DNA of 64,000 nucleotides from Rhodocyclaceae bacterium UBA2250 (GCA_002347285.1 DDXW01000075.1:17842-81841); one strand, 5' to 3'. Shown: positions 41,216 to 49,770, counted from the stretch's first letter. The notes: generated by a model from the letters alone, not told the origin. A program made the numbers and translations.

Positions 41216-43063
41216 ATGCTCTCGCTGTTCCAACGCAAACGGGTGCCACCTGCCGCCAGTGCGCCACCGCCCAAACCTCCCGCCGAGCCCGGCAAAGGGC
41301 TGATGCGGCCGGAGCCGGCCGCATCGCTGCTGGCGACGCCGCGCCGGCAGAAGCTGCTGGAACACATCTGGCAGCGCACCTCGCTGTCGCGCCGGCAGTT
41401 CGCCACGCTGTACCTCGCCCCGCTGGAACGCTACGCCGAGCTGGTCCAGCAATTCCCCGCGTCGGAGGCCCATCACCACGCCTATCCGGGCGGCATGCTG
41501 GACCACGGCCTGGAGATCGTCGCCTACGCGCTCAAGCTGCGGCAGTCGCATCTGCTGCCCGCCGGCGCCACGCCGGAGGCGCAAGCCGCCCAGGCCGAGG
41601 CCTGGACCGCAGGCACCGCCTATGCTGCGCTGCTGCACGACATCGGCAAGATCGCGGTCGACCTGCACGTCGAGTACGCGGACGGCACGGTCTGGCATCC
41701 CTGGCACGGCCCGCTGCGGCGGCCGTACCGCTTCCGCTACCGCAGGGAGCGCGAATACCGGCTGCACAGCGCCGCCACCGGGCTGCTCTACGCCCGGCTG
41801 CTCGATCCGGGCATCTTCGACTGGCTCGCCGACTACCCGGACCTGTGGGCCGCGCTGCTGTACGTCCTGGCCGGCCAGTACGAGCACGCCGGCATGCTCG
41901 GCGAACTGGTCGTGCAGGCGGACCAGGCATCCGTCGCCCAGGAACTCGGCGGCGATCCGAGCAAGGCCCTGGCAGCGCCCCGGCACGCACTGCAGCGCAA
42001 GCTGCTCGATGGCCTGCGCTACCTCCTGAAGGAAGAATTCAAGCTGAACCAGCCCCAGGCCTCGGATGGCTGGCTGACCCAGGACGCGCTCTGGCTGGTG
42101 AGCAAGACCGTCTCGGACAAGCTGCGCGCGCATCTGCTGTCGCAGGGCATCGACGGCATCCCGGCCAGCAACACGGCGGTGTTCAACGTGCTGCAGGATC
42201 ACGGCATCGCCTTGGCCACACCGGACGGCAAGGCGATCTGGAAGGCCACCGTCACCAGCGATGCCGGCTGGTCGCACAGCTTCACCTTCCTGAAACTGTC
42301 TCCGGCCATGGTCTGGGATGCGGCCGACCGGCCGGCGCCGTTCGCGGGTCGCGTGCAGGCCGACGAGGAACAAGGGGCGCCGACACCGCAGGCACCGGCA
42401 TCCGAAGCGCCAGGCTTGGAAAGCGCCGATACGGCGCCACCAAGCATCGCGCCGACCGTCCCTATGCCCACCGACAACGGCGTGGCTGCGCTGCTCGATC
42501 TGCTGAGTGACACGGCCCCACCCGTAGCGCCGGAGGCCCCGAGCGAACCCGAGCCTGCCTCGCCACCGGCGCCTACGGTGCTGCCGCAGATAAGCCTCGC
42601 GCCATTTCAGGATCGGCCGGAGCCATCCGGCGAGCATTTCATGGCCTGGCTGCGTCAGGGCATCCAGACGCACAAGCTCATCATCAACGACGCCAAAGCC
42701 TTGGTGCACAGCGTCGCCGGAACGGCCTACCTGGTGAGCCCCGGCGTCTTCCAGCGCTATGCGCAGGAACATCTGCAAATCGCCGCACTGGCGAAACCGG
42801 AGAACCTGGAGGGATGGCAGTGGGTGCAGAAGCGTTTCGAGAAGCTAGGCCTGCACCGCAAGCAAGCCAGCGGGCTGAATATCTGGACCTGCGAAGTCAC
42901 GGGGCCGCGCAAATCCAGGCGACTGCACGGCTACCTGCTGAGCGCTCCCGAAGCGCTGTTCCAGGAAATGCCTCCGGACAATCCATACCTGCGCCTCCTC
43001 ACCGAGGCCGTAAAGCGCGAAAATTCAGCCGCCGGTAATAAGAACGACAACGAACAGGGGTAG
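41216..43063 (+). CDS. traI: MobH-family relaxase (TraI_2 domain)
   Basis: A 615-residue relaxase of the MobH class that would nick the ICE at oriT and lead the strand into the recipient. The N-terminal TraI_2 domain has the His-rich signature AHHHAYPGGMLDHGLEIV (about residues 84-101) and the HD-type metal motif AALLHDIGKIAVDLHVEYADG (about 139-159). A Pro/Ala-rich linker (about 380-460) leads to a C-terminal winged-helix-like domain (FMAWLRQGIQTHKLIINDAKALVHSVAGTAYLVSPGVF). I start at ATG 41216 (MLSLFQRKR); a longer frame from 41141 reads through the repeat region. Confidence 0.92.
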   Translation: MLSLFQRKRVPPAASAPPPKPPAEPGKGLMRPEPAASLLATPRRQKLLEHIWQRTSLSRRQFATLYLAPLERYAELVQQFPASEAHHHAYPGGMLDHGLEIVAYALKLRQSHLLPAGATPEAQAAQAEAWTAGTAYAALLHDIGKIAVDLHVEYADGTVWHPWHGPLRRPYRFRYRREREYRLHSAATGLLYARLLDPGIFDWLADYPDLWAALLYVLAGQYEHAGMLGELVVQADQASVAQELGGDPSKALAAPRHALQRKLLDGLRYLLKEEFKLNQPQASDGWLTQDALWLVSKTVSDKLRAHLLSQGIDGIPASNTAVFNVLQDHGIALATPDGKAIWKATVTSDAGWSHSFTFLKLSPAMVWDAADRPAPFAGRVQADEEQGAPTPQAPASEAPGLESADTAPPSIAPTVPMPTDNGVAALLDLLSDTAPPVAPEAPSEPEPASPPAPTVLPQISLAPFQDRPEPSGEHFMAWLRQGIQTHKLIINDAKALVHSVAGTAYLVSPGVFQRYAQEHLQIAALAKPENLEGWQWVQKRFEKLGLHRKQASGLNIWTCEVTGPRKSRRLHGYLLSAPEALFQEMPPDNPYLRLLTEAVKRENSAAGNKNDNEQG

Positions 43064-43089
43064 ACAAGGAGCCACGGCGCGGGCCGGCT

Positions 43090-43395
43090 TCAGTCCGCTG
43101 ATTTAGGCGGAGCCGTCTCTGCCAGCTTGGCTTCAGTCAGCGCCATCAAGTGGGCAGAACTGCATTTCAGCGCACGGGCGATTTTGAGAATGAGGGGGAG
43201 CGTGGGGACATGCTCGCCACGCTCGATCTTTCCCATGTGCGAACGCTCGATTCCTGACAGATGAGCCAGCGTTTCCTGGGCGATGCCTTGACTGGTTCTT
43301 TCTTCGCGCACGGAGGCCCCAAACGCGATGGCTGGTTCCGCTTCGTAGGTTGTTGTCCCGGTGGGCCGGCCTCTTTGAATCGAACGCTTTTGCAT
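43090..43395 (-). CDS. XRE-family regulator
   Basis: A 101-residue regulator with an XRE helix-turn-helix (about residues 25-85: FGASVREERTSQGIAQETLAHLSGIERSHMGKIERGEHVPTLPLILKIARAL). I start at ATG 43395; the longer frame crosses the promoter region. It diverges from a LysR-like effector-domain gene across a 104-nt gap with a candidate operator. Similar regulators near the integrase control ICE excision and transfer; that role here is inference. Confidence 0.82.
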   Translation of the reverse strand: MQKRSIQRGRPTGTTTYEAEPAIAFGASVREERTSQGIAQETLAHLSGIERSHMGKIERGEHVPTLPLILKIARALKCSSAHLMALTEAKLAETAPPKSAD

Positions 43396-43420
43396 TGCCA
43401 AAAGCGTCGAGGATTGACAC

Positions 43421-43448
43421 GATATAAACCACGTTAAACTTAACTCAA
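43421..43448 (-). promoter_or_regulatory. XRE promoter with inverted repeat GTTAA-AC-TTAAC
   Basis: On the minus strand TTGAGT (43443-43448) and TATATC (43421-43426) are spaced by 16 nt and fit a sigma-70 promoter for the XRE gene. The inverted repeat GTTAA-AC-TTAAC (43433-43444) lies inside it. A TTGACA at 43414-43419 on the plus strand could serve the divergent gene, though no good -10 follows. Confidence 0.45.
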
Positions 43449-43499
43449 TAGAAGCGACTTCATCGGTCGCCGCGAGTTCACTGCCTGGAGGAACTGGAC

Positions 43500-44126
43500 G
43501 TGAAATCGAGCGATGCCTCCACTGAAATCCGGGTGGCTGTGCTCGGCGAGTGGGTGCCTTCACCGCTTGCCGACTTGCTGGCGTTGCAGCGCGCCGAAGA
43601 GCCAGAGACCGCCACCGCCTTGATCGGATGCAGTTCCACAGCGCAGGCGCAGGAACTGCCGCACGATAACTTTGACTTGGCCCTGTCCACAGCCGCCTGG
43701 GAGTGGCCAGGCTGGGTGTGCGAGCCGTTGTGGCATGACACGCTGGCAGTCGCCGTCGCCAAGCGCTCGCACCTGCTGTCCTACCGTGAAGTGCCTCGCC
43801 AAGAGCTGCTCAAGCAGCCGTTGATCTGCGCGCAGTCAACGGCCGACGAGCCGTGGCGCGCGGTGGCGCATGGCCTGGTCGAGGATGCACCGCAGGGCCA
43901 TGAGCAGACCGTCAGCACCTTCGACATGGCGATGACGCTCGTCTCCGCGGGCTACGGCATTGCCGTCGCACCCGCCGCGAGACTGACCTGCTACCTGCGT
44001 CGCGGCATCGCCGCGCGGCCATTGGCTGGCGCACCCATCATCGTGATGGCCTACCTGCTTCGCCCGTCCTCGTCCTTGACCGAGCCCCAGGAAAGATTCG
44101 CCCGCCGCGCGCGCTCCGTGTCCTGA
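43500..44126 (+). CDS. LysR-type effector domain without HTH
   Basis: A 208-residue protein that matches the substrate-binding (periplasmic-binding-like) domain of LysR regulators but has no helix-turn-helix. Typical pieces are IRVAVLGEWVPSPLADLLAL at the N-terminus, NFDLALSTAAWEWPGWVCEPLWHDTLAVAVAKRSHLLSYREV and TLVSAGYGIAVAPAARL. The GTG start at 43500 has a strong GGAGGA site. It is intact as an open frame, so it is not obviously a broken LysR gene. ICEs of this family often carry such an orphan next to the integrase. It might bind a ligand and modulate the XRE partner. Confidence 0.8.
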   Translation: MKSSDASTEIRVAVLGEWVPSPLADLLALQRAEEPETATALIGCSSTAQAQELPHDNFDLALSTAAWEWPGWVCEPLWHDTLAVAVAKRSHLLSYREVPRQELLKQPLICAQSTADEPWRAVAHGLVEDAPQGHEQTVSTFDMAMTLVSAGYGIAVAPAARLTCYLRRGIAARPLAGAPIIVMAYLLRPSSSLTEPQERFARRARSVS

Positions 44127-44158
44127 GACAGGGGCGCGCACTGCTGGGCGCTGGCGCG

Positions 44159-46015
44159 CTACGCAAACGCCACCTGCTGCGGGGACCACTCGCTTTCCTT
44201 CACCGTCGTGCTCACCGCCATGATGATCTTGTCGAGATTTGTGGCACTGACGCTTTCCAGAGCCGAGCCGCCGCGCAGCTTCGCGCGCGGCTGCAGGAGC
44301 GCGTTGTAGATCTGCCAAGGGTCGGCGCCCCTGGTCAGCTTGAGGACCGCCTGGATCAGCGCGTGCTTGACCGGATCGAGATGCCAATCCGGCACGCGCT
44401 GACCACGGTTGCCCAGGTTCAGCGCCAGCAGGTTGCCGGCCTTGATCTCGTAGCTGATCCACCGGCGGGACTTGCCCGCCATCTTCGCGTACTCGGCGAC
44501 TGGCAGGTTGTGTGGTGCCTCGAAGACATCGACCAGTTCCATCCGCTGGCGCTGTATGTCGGACAGCGGTTCCTCCATGACGGAACGCGGCAACGGCACT
44601 GCGGGCAGCCGATGCGTCTCGGCTGACACCAGTGGCATCGCGTCTCCCGGCCTGGTCACGATCAGGAGCGGCGCCGACGCGGCCGCTGGTTTGGGTGGCG
44701 CACTCGCGGCTTCCTCATCCGAGAGGACGGGCACGCCCTCCAAATGAATGGTGAGCGGCATGCTCGCTGCCTCGACCATGTTCTGCTCGAAGAGATCGAG
44801 CCGGTCGGCCCAATCCTGCATCATCCGCCGCCGCTGCTCGACGTACTCGGCGTGGTTGTAGGTGGCACTGACCTTGTTGGGATCGACGTGCGAGAGTTGC
44901 GCGTCCACCCACACCTTCGGGTAGCCGATCTCGTTGAGCGCGGTGGACATCGTGCCCCGGATGCCGTGCCCGGTCAGCAGGTCGCGATAGCCCATGCGCT
45001 TGAGCGCGCCGTTGAGCGTGTTCTCGCTCATGCGCTTCTTCAACTCGCTGTCGTGGCGGAACAGATAGTGCTGGGCCGGTTTGAGCTGTTCGAGCAGGTG
45101 CCGGACGATCTCGATGGCCTGCACCGACAGCGGCACGATGTAGGGTGGAATGTCCTTGGGCAACTGGCGCTTCCTGCGCATGTCCACCTGGAGCTGCTTC
45201 ACGACCTCGGGCGGGATGATCCAGAGGCCCCGATCGAGGTCGAACTGATCCGGCGTCGCCAGGCGCAGCTCGCCCGTGCGCACGCCGGTGAATAGCAGCA
45301 GCCGCAGACCGAGCTGGGTCTGCAGCCGGCCACGATACTTGCGCAGGCGCTGCAACAGCTTCGGCAACTCGGCCATGCGCAGGAACGGGTTGTGGTTCAC
45401 CGGGGGCAGCGGCAGCGCCACCACGTCGAGGTCGGAAGCCGGGTTCTGCTCCAGGCCCGGCACGACCACCAGCGCGTAGCGGAACATCTGGTTGAACCAC
45501 GTCCTGACTTTCTCGGCGACGGAGAGCGCCTTGCGCCGCTCGATCCTGGCGATCACTTCCAGCAGGTCAGGGCGTTTGATGTCGTAGATCGAGCGCTTGC
45601 CCAGCAAGGGCAGCACATCCTTGGCGAAGACGCGAGGGAGGATCGAGAGGGTGGTCTGCCGGCCCTTCTTGAGGCCGCGTTCGCGGTGGGCAAGCCACTT
45701 CTTGTAGATCGCCTCGAAGGTGTTTTCACCGGCGAGTTTGACCGCGGCGCGCTTTTGCTTGCGGTGAAGGCGCGGGTTGATGTCCTTGGCCACCAAGGCG
45801 CGCGCCTCGTCACGCAGGGCGCGTGCCTCACGAAGGGACACCTCGGGATAGGTGCCCAGCGACATGCGCTTGGGCTCCTTCATCCAGTAGTAACGGAAGT
45901 GCCAGCTCTTGCTGCCCGTGGCCGTCACGGCCAGGGAGAGACCATCGATGTCTGGAAGTGTGTAGGCCTTGCCGGTGGCTTTGGCTTGGCGGACCACCAA
46001 GTCTGAGAGTGCCAT
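44159..46015 (-). CDS. int: Tyrosine integrase of the ICE
   Basis: A 618-residue P4/ICEclc-type integrase. The N-terminal arm-binding domain (DUF4102-type, about residues 1-90: LPDIDGLSLAVTATGSKSWHFRYYW) is followed by a core-binding and a catalytic domain. Arg246 (FTGVRTGELR), His350-x-x-Arg353 (LTGHGIRGTM), His376 (AQLSH) and the likely nucleophile Tyr386 (ATYNHAEY) are present. A long C-terminal extension (about 415-618) with a helix-turn-helix-like part matches the oversized ICEclc-like integrases. It reads away from the tRNA-Gly gene 240 bp to its right, the usual arrangement for integration into a tRNA 3' end. Confidence 0.93.
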   Translation of the reverse strand: MALSDLVVRQAKATGKAYTLPDIDGLSLAVTATGSKSWHFRYYWMKEPKRMSLGTYPEVSLREARALRDEARALVAKDINPRLHRKQKRAAVKLAGENTFEAIYKKWLAHRERGLKKGRQTTLSILPRVFAKDVLPLLGKRSIYDIKRPDLLEVIARIERRKALSVAEKVRTWFNQMFRYALVVVPGLEQNPASDLDVVALPLPPVNHNPFLRMAELPKLLQRLRKYRGRLQTQLGLRLLLFTGVRTGELRLATPDQFDLDRGLWIIPPEVVKQLQVDMRRKRQLPKDIPPYIVPLSVQAIEIVRHLLEQLKPAQHYLFRHDSELKKRMSENTLNGALKRMGYRDLLTGHGIRGTMSTALNEIGYPKVWVDAQLSHVDPNKVSATYNHAEYVEQRRRMMQDWADRLDLFEQNMVEAASMPLTIHLEGVPVLSDEEAASAPPKPAAASAPLLIVTRPGDAMPLVSAETHRLPAVPLPRSVMEEPLSDIQRQRMELVDVFEAPHNLPVAEYAKMAGKSRRWISYEIKAGNLLALNLGNRGQRVPDWHLDPVKHALIQAVLKLTRGADPWQIYNALLQPRAKLRGGSALESVSATNLDKIIMAVSTTVKESEWSPQQVAFA

Positions 46016-46023
46016 GCTCTAGC

Positions 46024-46042
46024 TCCTGAACATGAGTCAGGA
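46024..46042. repeat. Inverted repeat over integrase ribosome binding site
   Basis: TCCTGA (46024-46029) and TCAGGA (46037-46042) form a perfect 6-bp inverted repeat with a 7-nt loop in the integrase leader. On the integrase strand one arm contains the AGGA of its ribosome binding site, so pairing would hide it. Confidence 0.45.
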
Positions 46043-46253
46043 ACCAGATGCTTAACCCATCGACCTCAGCGCCCTAGCAACAATCCGGAAGCCGTCGTGC
46101 CCGCAAAAATGGACACAAAAATGGACATAAACGTCGTGGCTTCAGGTGGATTTCCGTGGAGCCCACTGGAACATCGAGGTGTCGAAAACTCAACCAGAAT
46201 CAACGACTTACGATGCCTCTTGGACTTCCTCAGAATTCCCTGGAACGATGCAG

Positions 46254-46273
46254 TGGAGCGGGCGAAGGGAGTC
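46254..46273. other. Likely ICE attachment site (attR-type) at tRNA-Gly 3' end
   Basis: The 3' end of the tRNA-Gly gene, including CCA, faces the integrase. ICEclc-type integrases recombine in the last 18 or so bases of a tRNA-Gly gene. I therefore place the ICE-chromosome junction here. The matching direct repeat at the other end lies outside the window, so the exact crossover cannot be set. Confidence 0.65.
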
Positions 46274-46328
46274 GAACCCTCGTCATCAGCTTGGGAAGCT
46301 GAGGTAATAGCCGTTATACGACGCCCGC
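46254..46328 (-). tRNA. glyU: tRNA-Gly (anticodon CCC)
   Basis: The minus strand folds as a complete tRNA. The acceptor stem pairs 46322-46328 (GCGGGCG) with 46258-46264 (CGCCCGC), the discriminator base is T, and CCA is encoded. The anticodon loop is TTCCCAA with a TCAGC/GCTGA stem, giving anticodon CCC. The T loop is TTCGACT. Encoded CCA and the T73 discriminator are typical of bacterial glycine tRNAs. It serves as the ICE integration target. Confidence 0.93.
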
Positions 46329-46338
46329 ACGAGGCCGC

Positions 46339-46367
46339 ATTGTAGGCGGCCGGGCGGCGGCTGGCAA
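46339..46367 (-). promoter_or_regulatory. tRNA-Gly promoter
   Basis: On the minus strand TTGCCA (46362-46367) and TACAAT (46339-46344) are separated by exactly 17 nt, about 10 nt before the tRNA 5' end. This is a strong sigma-70 promoter of the chromosomal side, left intact by ICE insertion at the tRNA 3' end. Confidence 0.75.
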
Positions 46368-46375
46368 TTTGCCTC

Positions 46376-47041
46376 TCAGGGCAGGCGGCCGGCCGCCACC
46401 ATGCGCTGCGTCAGCAGGCTCGGCGGCAGCCAGACCAGCAGGTCGTCGAATCCCGTCGCGCCGGCGTCCTGCTGGACGAAGTCGGCGTCGCCGTCGAGGT
46501 TCTCCAGTTCGTCCGCACCGGCCGGGGTGCCGGCGCCGTTCTTGCCGCGCGAGAGCACGACGGCCGGCAGGCCGCTGCCGAGCACCGCCGCGCAGGCGCT
46601 GCTGGCGCAGACGCGCAGGTGGTCGCCGGCGGTCAGCAGCGTGAGCAGCGTGAAGCCGGTGGCGCTGTTGGAAAACGCGGCGCTGACGCGGTAGCGCAGC
46701 GTATTGCCCCAGGCGTCCTGGCGGCCGAGGCCGAGCGTGCCCCAGGGCAGCCCGCCCTCCTGGTTCGTGCAGGGGCCGGGCGTGGCGGAACGGTTTTCGG
46801 CACCGTCGCCGTCGGTGTCGGGGCAGGGCAGGAAAGGCTTGCCGTCGCTGGCGCTATGGCTGGCCGCGAAGCCATGCAGCGCATCGGCGACGTCCGCGAG
46901 CAGCTTGCGCGTTTCCGCGTTGTGGCGGAGGTCCTGCTGCGCCGACAGCGGCAGGATCATGCCGCCGATCAGCAGCGCGAGGATCGCCAGCACCACCGCC
47001 ATCTCGGTGAGGGTGAAGCCGCGTGGTTTCAGGGAATCCAT
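46376..47041 (-). CDS. Prepilin-like protein of the MSHA locus
   Basis: A 221-residue type IV prepilin-like protein. The N-terminal cleavage/methylation signal is RGFTLTEMAVVLAILALLIGGM, with cleavage after Gly8 and Glu at +5. The globular part has several Cys residues and an Asp-rich stretch (CPDTDGDGAENR) that could bind calcium. I start at 47041, which overlaps the upstream gene by 13 nt. It is the last gene of the msh cluster. It could be a major or minor pilin of the pilus; its length favours a minor one. Confidence 0.82.
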   Translation of the reverse strand: MDSLKPRGFTLTEMAVVLAILALLIGGMILPLSAQQDLRHNAETRKLLADVADALHGFAASHSASDGKPFLPCPDTDGDGAENRSATPGPCTNQEGGLPWGTLGLGRQDAWGNTLRYRVSAAFSNSATGFTLLTLLTAGDHLRVCASSACAAVLGSGLPAVVLSRGKNGAGTPAGADELENLDGDADFVQQDAGATGFDDLLVWLPPSLLTQRMVAAGRLP

Positions 47042-49323
47042 GTCGTGAACAGGTCGGTGACGTTGATGATCTGGTCGTTGGCGACGGTGCTTTGCGACGT
47101 CGTGAAGCCGAGGCGGACGTTGCGCAGCGCTTCCGTGTAGCACATGTTATCGCTGGCCGAGCAGGTCTGGCCGACGGGGCAGGTCGCGCCGCCGGCGCAG
47201 GAGCCGCCCTGCAGGTCGTGGATGGTCGGCGTGTCGCGCAGATGGGCGGCGAACCCCGGGTAGAGCAGGGCCAGCGGGCGCGTGGTGTTCTTCAGCGCGG
47301 CGATCCGATTGGCATCGGTCGCGCTGTCCTTGAGCAGCCAGACCTCGAGCAGCCAGGTCTTGCTGCGGTTCGCGTCGTCCACTGCAGTGCGGGTCAGCTC
47401 GACGCGCACGTGGATGTCCTGGTTGACCGGTACCTGGCTCAGGCTTGCGTCGAGCTTGTAGACGCCGGCGCCCTGCGTCGGCACGGCGGGGGCGGGCGGG
47501 TTGCGCGGCGCCGGCCGCGGCGCGGGGTCGGGCGGGATCGGACGGCCATGCACGTTATCGTCCTCGTTTTGCGGCAGCACGCAGAGGCCGGCGCTGCAGA
47601 CGCGCGGCGCGGTGCAGGCGGCGCCGCAGGGTAGGCCGGTCGGGATCGTCGTCTCGCCGCCCCAATAGACGATGCCGATGTGGCCGCCGGTGTAGTTCGG
47701 GTCGTTGCGGCCGTTCGCCAGCGTGTTCGCCGCCGCCGGATTGAAGTTGGCGTGGCGGGTGGTATCGATCTCGATGCCGATCTTCGGGTAGGCGATGCTC
47801 GGCGTGATGCCGTTGCTGCCCGAATAGCCGAGATGCTGGCGCGCCGCGCCGCAGACGTTGGCGGTGTTGCGCTCGCCGTCGACGATCGCGAAGGTGAAGC
47901 CCTCGCCGGTGTCGAGGATGCGGAACTTGAAGTAGCTGCGCAGGCCGCTGCCGAGCGGATGGACCTCGGGTACCCAGCTGCAGCCGAAGAAGGCCTGCCG
48001 GTTGGCGTTGCGCTGTGCGGCGGTGATGCTGTAGAGGCGGCCGAGCGTCAGGGTGCGGCTGGCGGCGTCGTAGGCGGTGAGCTGGCCGCCGAGCGCGTTG
48101 AGCGCCGGCGAGACGACCTGGTTGAGGCTGGCGCCGACGGGAATGCAGCGCACGATGTCCTGCTCGGCGCTCTGCCCGCCGGGCGAGACGCGGTCGAACA
48201 GGTCGGGGCCGCCGAAGCTGTTCGATGCGCCGAAGTTCGCGAGGTTGTCGCCTTCGAGGTAGTTGGCCGGCGCGCTCTTGTCGGCGGCCGTTACGCGCAG
48301 TTGGCCGGCGGCACGCTGGCCGGCGAACAGCACCGCACCGGCGCAGGCGCTGCCATTCACGGTCGCCGGCACGGCGACGAAGATCATCTCGCGGTAGTTC
48401 GGGTAGTAGCCGAGCGGCGGCAGGTCTCGCCCGTAGCAGGCGTTGAGATCGGTGCCGGCGATCTTGCCGTTCGTCAGGACGCCCCCCGCGGCGATCTCGT
48501 CGCGCAGGCAGCCGACGATGCGGTCGAGCAGCGAGTTGATGTCCTGCCTGAAGTAGGCGTGCTGGCGGATCGCGCCGAACAGGTCGGCGCCGGTGATCGC
48601 CCGCGCCTGCTGGGCGTTGCCGAGCGCCGGATCGACGTAGTGCGCGGCGGCGTAGTTGCCGCCGCAGACTGGCGCTTCCGGCGACGGCTGGCGGCCGGCG
48701 TCGAAGGCCGGTCCGGGCGAGAAGATCACCGCGACCGGCCGGTCGTGCGGCGGCACCGTGCCCAGGTCGGGCTTGCCGCTGCCGATCGCGATGTCCGGCG
48801 CGGCGACGGTATCCCAGTTCATGACGGGCGACGTCGAATTGATGCCGCGGTGGCTGGCGGACAGGGCATACCAGAGGCATTCGGCCTGGCCGTCGCGCAG
48901 CGGCGCGGTGCCCAGCGTGCGCCAGGGCAGGCGGCCGACGAGCGCGTCGCTCGTCGTGATCTGGTTCTGGTTGGCGGCGGTGCAGCCCTCGCCGACGCAG
49001 GGCGGATCCGGATCGAGGTCGGCGTTGCGGCTGAAGCTCTCCCCCATGTCCGGCAGCGGCAGGAAGCCGTACATCGCGCGGTCGTTGTCGCCCGCGCTAT
49101 CGACGTCGACGGCGGCCTCGCGCTCGCGGTGGATCAGCGCATGGCCGATCAGGGCATCGTGCGCCTGCGCCAGCGCACCGCTGGTCTTCTCCGCACGCAG
49201 CGTCGCGGCGAGTTCCGGCGTCAGGTTGCCCACGACGTAGGTCAGCGCCGCCGTGACGAGCAGGACCAGGAAGACCAGCAGCGCCGCACCGTGCTGACCG
49301 CGCCGCAGACGCCGCCCCGCCAT
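47029..49323 (-). CDS. Large prepilin-like surface protein with lectin-like region
   Basis: A 764-residue protein with one N-terminal hydrophobic segment (residues about 12-34, HGAALLVFLVLLVTAALTYVVG), as in PilX/GspK-type minor pilins; a strict prepilin cleavage site is not clear. A middle region (about 450-560) has the pattern of an L-type lectin fold: GEGFTFAIVDGERN, then IGIEIDTTRHANFN and PNYTGGHIGIVYWG. Two Cys-rich knots flank a Pro-rich linker (CGAACTAPRVCSAGLC and CAGGATCPVGQTCSASDNMC). It probably sits at the pilus tip and binds a carbohydrate. Homologues in MSHA-type clusters are mostly annotated as hypothetical. Confidence 0.75.
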   Translation of the reverse strand: MAGRRLRRGQHGAALLVFLVLLVTAALTYVVGNLTPELAATLRAEKTSGALAQAHDALIGHALIHREREAAVDVDSAGDNDRAMYGFLPLPDMGESFSRNADLDPDPPCVGEGCTAANQNQITTSDALVGRLPWRTLGTAPLRDGQAECLWYALSASHRGINSTSPVMNWDTVAAPDIAIGSGKPDLGTVPPHDRPVAVIFSPGPAFDAGRQPSPEAPVCGGNYAAAHYVDPALGNAQQARAITGADLFGAIRQHAYFRQDINSLLDRIVGCLRDEIAAGGVLTNGKIAGTDLNACYGRDLPPLGYYPNYREMIFVAVPATVNGSACAGAVLFAGQRAAGQLRVTAADKSAPANYLEGDNLANFGASNSFGGPDLFDRVSPGGQSAEQDIVRCIPVGASLNQVVSPALNALGGQLTAYDAASRTLTLGRLYSITAAQRNANRQAFFGCSWVPEVHPLGSGLRSYFKFRILDTGEGFTFAIVDGERNTANVCGAARQHLGYSGSNGITPSIAYPKIGIEIDTTRHANFNPAAANTLANGRNDPNYTGGHIGIVYWGGETTIPTGLPCGAACTAPRVCSAGLCVLPQNEDDNVHGRPIPPDPAPRPAPRNPPAPAVPTQGAGVYKLDASLSQVPVNQDIHVRVELTRTAVDDANRSKTWLLEVWLLKDSATDANRIAALKNTTRPLALLYPGFAAHLRDTPTIHDLQGGSCAGGATCPVGQTCSASDNMCYTEALRNVRLGFTTSQSTVANDQIINVTDLFTTWIP

Positions 49324-49335
49324 CGCCGAGTTTTC

Positions 49336-49770
49336 TCAGTGGCGCGGCGCGGCGCGGCGCACGCGGATTTCGCCGGCGGTCAGCCCGCCGCCGGTTTCCT
49401 GCGTCGCCGGGTTGAGCGTGGCGCCGACCTTCAGTTCGGCGGGTGCCGCCAGGCCGGTGGCCACGGTGGCACGGTCGGGATGCCGGCGCGAGGCGATCGC
49501 GTTTACGCCGCCGCCGTCGGCCTGCTCCGTCTGCGGCCGGTTGTTGATCCAGACGGTCGACTTGCCGGACGAACGCACGACGACGCCGTCGAGGCGCACG
49601 CTCTCGCCTTCGAGGCTGCGCGTCGTGCGGACATTCGATTGGCGCTGGCGCTCGAGGGCGACGCGCCATTCCGGCGTCATGAACAGCCGGCCGAGTGCCG
49701 GCGGTTCGGCCGCCGCCGAGGCGCAGAGGCCGGCGGCCAGCACGGAGGAGGCAAGGCGGCGCAGCTTCAT
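49336..49770 (-). CDS. mshK: MshK-like pilus biogenesis protein
   Basis: A 144-residue exported protein with a signal peptide (residues 1-21, CASAAAE). A short strand-rich domain includes RSLEGESVRLDGVVVRSSGKSTVWINNRPQ, which resembles MshK of MSHA clusters (and PilP-type lipoproteins in role). It starts at 49770, overlapping the mshJ stop. The position after mshJ supports the name. Confidence 0.8.
   Translation of the reverse strand: MKLRRLASSVLAAGLCASAAAEPPALGRLFMTPEWRVALERQRQSNVRTTRSLEGESVRLDGVVVRSSGKSTVWINNRPQTEQADGGGVNAIASRRHPDRATVATGLAAPAELKVGATLNPATQETGGGLTAGEIRVRRAAPRH

Noticed and set aside
43500..44126. Broken full-length LysR regulator gene
   Set aside because: The frame starts with a strong ribosome binding site, no HTH remnant is readable upstream, and the upstream DNA is the promoter region of the XRE gene. 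An orphan effector domain is the better reading.
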